Position numbers and translations under genes: made by a program. A stretch of 5,418 nucleotides of DNA from Gemmatimonadaceae bacterium (GTDB lineage: Bacteria > Gemmatimonadota > Gemmatimonadetes > Gemmatimonadales > Gemmatimonadaceae), in the NCBI GenBank assembly GCA_025453855.1, contig JALOPO010000188.1, positions 1 to 5,418 of the forward strand. Reading direction: 5' to 3'. The notes beneath the pieces are model-generated. The model had not been told where the DNA came from. It saw only the letters and a program-made list of their open reading frames with translations, and searched no databases. Each line of letters starts with the position of its first letter. The stretch's first letter is position 1. Of the stretch, positions 1 through 5,418 are shown in pieces.

Positions 1-136
1 CACCGGGCCGACGCACATGGCGCGGTGGCGGAAGCGGATCTTCATCCTCATGATGCGCAACGCGCGCTCGGCGACGGCGTTCTTCGGGATCCCGCCCAAT
101 CGTGTCGTTGAGATGGGGACGCAGATCGAGTTCTGA
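1..136 (+). CDS. kup: Kup-type low-affinity potassium transporter, C-terminal end (partial)
   Basis: Only the last 44 codons are inside the window: the reading frame enters from the left edge (first full codon at base 2) and stops at TGA 134-136. The tail reads MARWRKRIFILMMRNARSAT, then FFGIPPNRVVEMGTQIEF. The FFGIPPNRVVE-GTQIE ending is the highly conserved C-terminus of the KUP/HAK/KT family of proton-coupled potassium importers of the inner membrane. These proteins have about twelve membrane helices followed by a cytoplasmic C-terminal domain, and what is seen here is the end of that domain. Upstream coding is cut by the window edge, so nothing can be said about its promoter or full length. 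The left arm of a long inverted repeat begins 20 bases after the stop and may shape its transcript end. Family assignment is firm; the gene symbol rests on this short tail. Confidence 0.88.
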   Translation, partial: TGPTHMARWRKRIFILMMRNARSATAFFGIPPNRVVEMGTQIEF

Positions 137-155
137 CGCGCGCGGGGAACGGCAC

Positions 156-350
156 CCGCGTCAGCACGGAGGCGCGGAGAACGACCGGAGGACGGAGGGG
201 TCCGCGTGGAGGGGCTGTCGTGCACGCGGGACCAGCGCAAGCAGTGTCTTGATGGGCTCCGGCTGCATTCGTCGTTCCGAGCGCCACGACGGCAGCGGCG
301 GAGCGCGGCTCCGTCCTCCGGCCGTTCACCGTGTCTCCGTGCTGACGCGG
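156..350. repeat. Long imperfect inverted repeat (42-bp arms) in the kup / M14 spacer
   Basis: The arms are 156-197 and 309-350. Aligning one to the reverse complement of the other gives 38 matches out of 42, including an unbroken run of 16 at the outer end (from CCGCGTCAGCACGGAG) and one of 13 at the inner end (CCGGAGGACGGAG). The loop is 111 bases and has no convincing coding content. It lies between two same-strand genes. It could form a large cruciform or RNA hairpin after kup, or be a copy of a dispersed non-autonomous repeat. There is no T-run after the right arm, so it is not a classical intrinsic terminator. The repeat is seen directly; any role is inference. Confidence 0.85.
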
Positions 351-380
351 TTTCGCCTCGCGATCTCCGCTGGCCCCCGC

Positions 381-409
381 GTGCCGTGTCCCGGACGGGG
401 CGGTATCTT
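381..409 (+). promoter_or_regulatory. Candidate promoter for the M14 peptidase gene
   Basis: A TATCTT at 404-409 stands out in otherwise GC-rich spacer and is a fair -10 box. A weak -35 match, GTGCCG at 381-386, lies 17 bases upstream, the usual spacing for a primary sigma factor. Transcription would then start near 416, giving a short leader that carries both copies of the 38-bp duplication. The -35 box matches the TTGACA consensus at only 3 of 6 positions, so the call is tentative. Confidence 0.33.
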
Positions 410-435
410 CGGGCGACCGTCGTCTCCACCGCCTC

Positions 436-511
436 CCGATCGAGTGATGCCGAGTCCTTTCCGAGTGACCCGTCCGATCGAGTGATGCCGAGTCCTTTCC
501 GAGTGACCCGT
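436..511 (+). repeat. Perfect 38-bp tandem duplication over the M14 start region
   Basis: Bases 436-473 and 474-511 are identical over all 38 positions and directly adjacent. Each copy holds the sequence just before an ATG, the ATG itself (447 in copy 1, 485 in copy 2) and the next eight codons (PSPFRVTR). Because 38 is not a multiple of three, the two ATGs are in different frames. Only the second leads into the long peptidase reading frame. Replication slippage is the simplest explanation; an assembly error is possible. Confidence 0.97.
447..485 (+). other. 12-codon upstream reading frame created by the tandem duplication
   Basis: The ATG of the first duplicate copy opens a short frame, MPSPFRVTRPIE, that ends at TGA 483-485. 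The last base of that stop is the first base of the M14 start codon (TGATG), the classic arrangement for translational coupling. The first nine residues equal the start of the peptidase signal peptide; the remainder is the second copy read out of frame. The context before both ATGs is the same (CCGATCGAGTG) and only weakly resembles a ribosome binding site. Whether ribosomes use the first ATG, the second, or reinitiate cannot be told from sequence. It is unlikely to be a functional peptide gene. Confidence 0.45.
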
Positions 512-3334
512 GGCCGCCGTGTGGTCGGCGCCGCGCTGGTGGGTCTCGCCTGTGTCGCCACGCAGGCCCGTGCGCAGCAGCGCGACACCCTGGTCGGCCG
601 CGACGATCGCGGCTTCACCTTCTTCGCCGAGGGGCCGTATCGCGCGGGGGTGCCGCGCCCCGACTCGCTGCTCGGCGTCCCGATCGGGGAGCGCAACTGG
701 CAGTTCCACGAGCAGGAGCGCGCACTGCTCGCGATCGCGCAGGCGGCGCCGGAGCGGGTGCGCGTCGAGGAGATCGGGCGCACGGCCGAGGGGCGGCCGA
801 TGCGCATCTTCCTCGTGAGCAGCCCGCGCAACATCGCGCGGCTGGACGCGATCCGCGCCGACCTCGCGCGGCTCGCCGATCCGCGCGGCGCGACCGATGC
901 GGAGCTCGCGGCCGTGGCGGCGCGCACGCCGGCGGTGATCTGGATCCACGAGAGCGTGCACGGCAACGAGTCGCCGGGCTTCGACGCCGCGCCGGCCACG
1001 CTCTACGAGCTGGTGGCGAGCGAGCACGCGACCACCACCGCGGCGCTCGACAACGCGCTGGTGGTGCTCAACCCGAGCACGAATCCCGACGGCCACGAGC
1101 GCTTCGCCGTCTGGCACAAGTCGGTGGCGGTGGGTGACGCGGAGCGCGGCGCGCTGGAGCACGACGAGCCGTGGAGCATCCAGGGGCGGTTCAACCACTA
1201 CCGCTTCGACATGAACCGCGACCTGATCGCGGGGACGCAGCTCGAGGTGCGCGCGCTGCAGGGGGCGATGCTCCGCTGGTGGCCGATGGTGAGCATCGAC
1301 CAGCATGGCCACACGTCGACGTACTTCTTCCCGCCCGCGGCGCGCCCGGTGCACCAGTTGCTCGGCAGCACGGCGAGCAAGTGGATGGAGGTGATCGGCC
1401 AGGGGAACGCGGCGGCCTTCGATCGCCACGGCTGGATGTACTACAGCCGCGACCAGTTCGACCTCTACTATCCCGGCTACTTCGACACCTGGCCGTCGCT
1501 GCTCGGCGGCACGGGGATGACGTACGAGACCGATGGCGGGGGCTGGCGCGGGTTGAAGTGGAAGCGCGAGGACGGGACGATCCTCACGCATCGCGACGGC
1601 ATCGTGAAGCATCACGTGGCGGCGCTGGCGACGATCCGCACCACGGCCGCGCGTGCCGCGGAGCGCGTGCGCGACTGGCTCGCCTTCCGGCAGGAGGCGA
1701 TCGCCGACGGACGCCGCGGACCGATGCGCGCCGTCGTCCTCGTCCCCGGGCGTGACAGTGCGCGCACCACCGATCTCGTGGCGACGCTCGTGCGCCAGGG
1801 GATCGAGGTGCGACGCGTCCTCAACCCGTCGTTCGCGCGCGCGCATCCGTACGGCGAGGGGAATGTGGGTGCCCGCCGCGTGGATGGCGTGGCGTACCTC
1901 GTCGACCTCGCGCAGCCGCAGGGGCGGCTGGCGCGCGCGATCCTCGAGCCCAACCCGACGCTCGATCCGGTCTTCGCGAAGACGCAGCAGGACAAGTGGA
2001 AGCGCAACCAGCGGCGCGGCAAGAGCGAGGACGGCGAGGGGTACGAGTTCTACGACATCACCGCCTGGTCGCTGCCGTTCGCGTTCGGCGTCGAGGCGTT
2101 CTGGCTCGAGGATGCGCCGGCCGCCGGCGGGAGCGTGGTGTCGCTCGACGAGGCGAACGTGCGTCCCGACGGGCGCGTGGTCGCACTGGCACCGGTGGGC
2201 GGCGTGGCGGGCGGCGCACGCGCGACGAGCGCGTACCTCGTGTCGTCGGAGCGGCTGGACGTGATGAAGTACGCGATCCGGCTCGCGAAGGCGGGGGTCA
2301 CGGCGATGGTCGCCACCGAGCCGATCGACGCCGGCGGGCGCACGTGGCCGAAGGGGACGATCGTGGTGCGCGTGGCGCGCAACGACAGCACGGTGCATCG
2401 CGCGGTCGCCGAGGCGGCGCTCGGTGCCGGCGTGCAGGCGGTGGCGGTGAACAGCGCGTTCACGGGCGGTGGCGGGCAGTTCGGCATCGGCTCGGGCGTC
2501 GTCGTCCCGTTCGTGGCGCCGAAGGTGGCGATGCTCGCCGACGAGGGGATCAGCCAGACGTCGTTCGGCGCGGCGTGGTGGAGCTTCGATCGCCGCTACG
2601 GCCTGGACTTCACCGCCACCACGTTCGACGGCCTGGGACGCGTGCTCCCGACCGTGAACGTGCTCGTGATCCCCGACGCCTACGCGGGGGCGCTGTCGCA
2701 GCGCCTCGGCAAGAGCGGCGCGGAGCGTCTCAAGACGTGGATGCAGAACGGCGGCGTGCTGGTGACGTTCGGCGGGGCGACGGCGTGGGCATCGCAGGCG
2801 GAGCTGACGACGGCCAAGGCGAAGGAGGCCGACGAGAAGGGCGAGTCGGGGAAGGGCGACAAGCCGGCCGCGGACAGCGCGAAGGGCAAGGCACGCACGA
2901 CGCCCGCGGCCGACAGCGCCGATGCGGCGACGGTCGCGATGGGGCCGTCGCCGAGTCCGAGCGCGACGAAGGACCAGCCGCAGTACGTCCCCGGCCTGCT
3001 CGCCGACGTGGTGCTCGACCGCACGCACTGGCTGGCGACGGGCGTGGAGTCGCCTCGGCTGACGGTGCTCTACGAGGGCGACCTCGTGCTGCAGCCGAGC
3101 AAGGAGGGGAGCAACGTGGCGGTCTTCGCGCCGAGCGGGACGCTGGTGCGCGCCGGCTTCACGTTCGTGGACAACACCGAGCGGCTGCTGCGCGGCTCGA
3201 CCTTCCTGGTGAGCGAGCGGCAGGGGCGCGGGAGCTTCGTGGGGTTCAACGCCGATCCGCTCTTCCGCGGTTGGTGGCGCGCGAACGACCGGCTGGTGTT
3301 CAACGCCATCGTGCTCGGGCCGTCGTTCCGGTAG
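485..3334 (+). CDS. Exported M14-family zinc carboxypeptidase-like protein with long C-terminal region
   Basis: This 949-aa protein is predicted to be a secreted or periplasmic metallopeptidase of family M14 that trims peptides, substrate unknown. The ATG at 485 is preferred because it opens a good signal peptide: basic TRGRR at residues 8-12, hydrophobic VVGAALVGLACVA, and ARA|QQ cleavage near 30/31. The in-frame extension to 206 looks non-coding. The catalytic set is complete: zinc ligands His159 and Glu162 in VHGNESPG, NPDG at 200-203, NRD at 244-246, the third zinc ligand His274 in DQHGHTSTYFFPP, and the general base Glu348 in MTYETDGG. Following the peptidase domain (about 70-380) come a domain with FYDITAWSLPFAFGVEAFW near 522 and a glutamine-amidotransferase-like fold (VNVLVIPDAY near 723, NGGVLVTFGG near 756) with no obvious nucleophile cysteine. 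A charged K/A/D/E/P-rich linker at 773-833 interrupts that fold. Large multi-domain M14 proteins of this type are known from soil bacteria. The start is uncertain because of the 38-bp duplication. Confidence 0.9.
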   Translation: MPSPFRVTRGRRVVGAALVGLACVATQARAQQRDTLVGRDDRGFTFFAEGPYRAGVPRPDSLLGVPIGERNWQFHEQERALLAIAQAAPERVRVEEIGRTAEGRPMRIFLVSSPRNIARLDAIRADLARLADPRGATDAELAAVAARTPAVIWIHESVHGNESPGFDAAPATLYELVASEHATTTAALDNALVVLNPSTNPDGHERFAVWHKSVAVGDAERGALEHDEPWSIQGRFNHYRFDMNRDLIAGTQLEVRALQGAMLRWWPMVSIDQHGHTSTYFFPPAARPVHQLLGSTASKWMEVIGQGNAAAFDRHGWMYYSRDQFDLYYPGYFDTWPSLLGGTGMTYETDGGGWRGLKWKREDGTILTHRDGIVKHHVAALATIRTTAARAAERVRDWLAFRQEAIADGRRGPMRAVVLVPGRDSARTTDLVATLVRQGIEVRRVLNPSFARAHPYGEGNVGARRVDGVAYLVDLAQPQGRLARAILEPNPTLDPVFAKTQQDKWKRNQRRGKSEDGEGYEFYDITAWSLPFAFGVEAFWLEDAPAAGGSVVSLDEANVRPDGRVVALAPVGGVAGGARATSAYLVSSERLDVMKYAIRLAKAGVTAMVATEPIDAGGRTWPKGTIVVRVARNDSTVHRAVAEAALGAGVQAVAVNSAFTGGGGQFGIGSGVVVPFVAPKVAMLADEGISQTSFGAAWWSFDRRYGLDFTATTFDGLGRVLPTVNVLVIPDAYAGALSQRLGKSGAERLKTWMQNGGVLVTFGGATAWASQAELTTAKAKEADEKGESGKGDKPAADSAKGKARTTPAADSADAATVAMGPSPSPSATKDQPQYVPGLLADVVLDRTHWLATGVESPRLTVLYEGDLVLQPSKEGSNVAVFAPSGTLVRAGFTFVDNTERLLRGSTFLVSERQGRGSFVGFNADPLFRGWWRANDRLVFNAIVLGPSFR

Positions 3335-3349
3335 CGCGCCGCTGTCGGC

Positions 3350-3406
3350 GCGAACCGCCGCGGACACGGCCTGACGGGCACGGCGGAACGGCGCACGGTG
3401 GTTCGC
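3350..3406. repeat. Spacer element copy A (57 bp, palindromic ends)
   Basis: This element opens with GCGAACCGCC (3350-3359) and closes with GGTGGTTCGC (3397-3406), which are inverted copies of each other at 9 of 10 positions. The inside carries three CACGG words at 3365, 3379 and 3394. It begins 15 bases after the peptidase stop. It is a shorter relative of copy B, which follows after the 8-base joiner AACCAATC. The end of A and the start of B can also pair with each other across that joiner. No T-run follows, so an intrinsic terminator is not supported. Confidence 0.8.
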
Positions 3407-3414
3407 AACCAATC

Positions 3415-3485
3415 GCGAACCGCCTCGGACACGGCCGTCGGGCACGGTGGAAGGGCGCACGGCTGACGAACGCACGGCGGTTCGC
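3415..3485. repeat. Spacer element copy B (71 bp, perfect 10-bp terminal inverted repeats)
   Basis: GCGAACCGCC at 3415-3424 and GGCGGTTCGC at 3476-3485 are exact inverted copies. The body follows copy A closely (GGACACGGC, then GGGCACGG, then GCGCACGG) with about 14 more bases before the right end, GCTGACGAACGCACG. CACGG words sit at 3430, 3443, 3458 and 3473, with one more just outside at 3488. The shape resembles REP-like palindromic intergenic elements; that family link is inference. Confidence 0.85.
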
Positions 3486-3549
3486 AGCACGGCGCGGGTG
3501 TGATGGCGGTACGTGCAGGTGAATGAAGTTGTCTGTTTTCTTTTGCTGT

Positions 3550-3589
3550 TCAGCCGTGCGCAGTCCAGCCGTGCCCGACGGCCGTGTCC
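3550..3589. repeat. Spacer element copy C (partial, inverted relative to A and B)
   Basis: Bases 3569-3589 are the exact reverse complement of 3427-3447 in copy B (21 bp), and 3550-3561 of 3455-3466 (12 bp). The unmatched stretch between them is 7 bases on each side. The result is a 40-base-arm inverted repeat with an 83-base loop. The terminal GCGAACCGCC palindromes of A and B are absent here, so this is a core-only copy. The loop holds the least GC-rich stretch seen in the window, the T-rich GTCTGTTTTCTTTTGCTGTT near 3531-3550. The element lies 63 bases before the sugar dehydrogenase start. Confidence 0.85.
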
Positions 3590-3652
3590 ACGGGCTGTTG
3601 CCGGACCGCAGCGACGCACGACGACGACAGACCTCGAACCGGAACGACGGTG

Positions 3653-4834
<1,182 letters not shown>

Positions 4835-4877
4835 GCGTGCGCCGCGCGCGATGGGCGCGGGCACTCATGCATCGTGG

Positions 4878-4927
4878 TGCACCATGAACGGCGGGCCGCG
4901 CATGTAACGTGGTCCGCCGTTCGTGCA
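4878..4927 (+). terminator. Hairpin downstream of the sugar dehydrogenase, possible transcription terminator
   Basis: GAACGGCGGGCC (4886-4897) pairs with GGTCCGCCGTTC (4911-4922): 11 Watson-Crick pairs plus one G-U in RNA, with a 13-base loop. TGCAC (4878-4882) and GTGCA (4923-4927) extend the stem beyond a 3-base bulge. It begins 43 bases after the dehydrogenase stop. There is no T-run, so it would act as a GC-rich stem or with Rho, if it terminates at all. The inverted repeat is certain; the role is inference. Confidence 0.42.
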
Positions 4928-4956
4928 TCCCGCCCTTGCACCATGACCGGTCGATC

Positions 4957-5170
4957 GACCCGAACACCCACACCCGCCTCACCGTGGAGGGTGGCTACGC
5001 GTGGCGCCTCGCCGCCTCGCGGCGCTTCGTCCTCGTGCTCGGGGGCGGCCTGTCGCTCAACGGCGGGCTCCCGGCCCGCTCCCCGCTGGACGTGCCGCGC
5101 ATCGACGCGACGGCCGTCAGCGCCGCGCATCGACGCGACGGCCGTCAGCACGCTCGCGTTCGCGTTCTGA
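4957..5170 (+). pseudogene. C-terminal remnant of a beta-strand (likely outer-membrane) protein, frameshifted
   Basis: From about 4957 one frame reads DPNTHTRLTVEGGYAWRLA, then SRRFVLVLGGGLSLNGGLPA and SPLDVPRIDATAVS, with nearly every third base G or C, a strong coding signature. Alternating hydrophobic residues suggest beta strands. A 28-bp tandem duplication (5094-5149) then shifts the frame by one. The second copy, read in the next frame, continues PRIDATAVSTLAFAF to TGA 5168-5170. Removing one copy joins the two parts into a single tail ending in phenylalanine, a common last residue of outer-membrane barrels. No plausible beginning is seen: the frame is closed by TGA at 4885-4887, with only weak GTG or TTG starts after it and no signal peptide. 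It is probably the end of a gene whose front was lost. The parent family is not identified. Confidence 0.6.
5094..5149 (+). repeat. Perfect 28-bp tandem duplication breaking the remnant gene
   Basis: Bases 5094-5121 and 5122-5149 are identical and adjacent (each starts GCCGCGCATCGACGCG). At nine codons plus one base, the duplication puts the downstream tail in a different frame from the upstream strands. This is the same kind of event as the 38-bp duplication at 436-511. Confidence 0.97.
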
Positions 5171-5244
5171 CGATCGCCGCGCGCGGGGGTCGCCGCGACA
5201 CGTGTCATCCGGCGACGCTGACGCGTTCGGCGACGCCCACGGCG

Positions 5245-5303
5245 CCGCACGACACTCGTGGCGTGTGGCGTGTGGGGAGCGGAACGAGTCACGTGTCGTG
5301 CGG
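5245..5303. repeat. Inverted repeat before the last gene
   Basis: CCGCACGACAC at 5245-5255 is the exact inverse of GTGTCGTGCGG at 5293-5303. ACTCGT (5254-5259) also pairs with ACGAGT (5284-5289) after a small asymmetric bulge. The loop holds a GT-rich direct repeat (GTGGCGTGTGGCGTGTGG). It lies about 80 bases before the next start codon and could be a terminator for anything upstream or a leader structure; no T-run is present. The rest of 5171-5384 shows no coding signal and only a 10-bp palindrome, GACACGTGTC, at 5197-5206. Confidence 0.55.
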
Positions 5304-5373
5304 GTGTGAGCGGCAGCCAGCGTGGCGCGCCGCCTGCACTGGCATCACGGTACCCCGCCCCGTCCCGACACCC

Positions 5374-5377
5374 GAGG
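5374..5377 (+). promoter_or_regulatory. Ribosome binding site of the last gene
   Basis: GAGG lies 7 bases before ATG 5385, ideal Shine-Dalgarno spacing. It is clearer than the site before either of the two complete genes and is the main support for the start of the partial gene at the right edge. Confidence 0.65.
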
Positions 5378-5384
5378 ATCCTGC

Positions 5385-5418
5385 ATGTCATCATCGCCCA
5401 TCCGTCGCACGAGCCGGA
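5385..5418 (+). CDS. Start of an unidentified protein (partial, runs off the window)
   Basis: Only the first 11 codons are visible: MSSSPIRRTSR. The ATG follows a well-spaced GAGG, and the spacer before it looks non-coding. The serine/arginine-rich start could be the basic end of a signal peptide like those of the two upstream enzymes, but too little is present to assign a family. It could also be the front of any cytoplasmic protein. Confidence 0.55.
   Translation, partial: MSSSPIRRTSR

Noticed and set aside
206..484. N-terminal extension of the M14 frame upstream to an ATG at 206
   Set aside because: The extra 93 residues run through the inverted repeat and candidate promoter, look non-coding, and would bury the signal peptide that begins at 485.
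539..553. Lipoprotein lipobox at Cys23 of the M14 signal peptide
   Set aside because: The sequence before the cysteine is GLA, with glycine at -3 where a large aliphatic residue is expected; the ARA cleavage site just downstream fits signal peptidase I better.
1996..3522. Plus-strand 508-codon frame overlapping the M14 gene
   Set aside because: Arg/Gly-rich frame shadow of the peptidase; it runs on into the repeat spacer with no domain. The same holds for the frame at 3523-4887 over the dehydrogenase.
3350..3589. CRISPR array or tRNA/small-RNA gene in the repeat spacer
   Set aside because: Repeat units differ in length and orientation with no unique spacers of constant size, and no tRNA-like cloverleaf is visible.
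3584..3652. Upstream start for the sugar dehydrogenase at 3584
   Set aside because: It lies in the inverted repeat and puts 23 polar residues before a complete signal peptide; 3653 is better.
5340..5354. Possible sigma-54 promoter (TGGCAT-CACGG-TACC) before the last gene
   Set aside because: The essential GC of the -12 element is missing, so only the -24 half fits.

Overview
The window is very GC-rich chromosomal DNA (roughly 70% G+C or more by eye, with almost every codon of the real genes ending in G or C). The gene content is typical of a free-living Gram-negative bacterium: exported enzymes with AxA signal-peptidase I sites and the tail of an outer-membrane-type beta-strand protein. The families, the codon use and the structured spacers suggest a soil Gemmatimonadota (Gemmatimonas/Gemmatirosa-like) lineage. 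That assignment is inference; no taxonomic marker gene is present.

Layout, all real coding on the + strand: (1) 1-136, the last 44 codons of a Kup-type potassium transporter. (2) 137-484, a spacer with a 42-bp imperfect inverted repeat, a candidate promoter around 381-409, and a perfect 38-bp tandem duplication (436-511) that copies the start region of the next gene. (3) 485-3334, a 949-aa exported M14-family zinc carboxypeptidase-like protein with an intact catalytic set and a long C-terminal region including a glutamine-amidotransferase-like fold split by a charged linker. (4) 3335-3652, a spacer built from repeated, palindrome-ended elements with a CACGG word every 13-15 bp, two direct and one partial inverted copy, around a T-rich island. 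(5) 3653-4834, a 393-aa exported PQQ-dependent sugar (sorbosone-type) dehydrogenase beta-propeller. (6) 4835-5384, a hairpin, then a degenerate C-terminal remnant of a beta-strand protein whose frame is broken by a 28-bp tandem duplication, then another hairpin. (7) 5385 to the end, the first 11 codons of a new gene behind a GAGG ribosome binding site.

The two complete enzymes are separated by 318 bases of structured spacer, so they are probably separate transcription units. Both would work in the periplasm or outside the cell: peptide trimming by the M14 enzyme, and aldose or sorbosone oxidation feeding electrons to the respiratory chain by the PQQ enzyme. Nothing ties them into one pathway.

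I do not see a convincing new defence, mobile or biosynthetic system. The features most worth a second look are the two short tandem duplications, neither a multiple of three, at gene ends (one doubles a start codon, one frameshifts a gene tail) and the repeat-built spacers.
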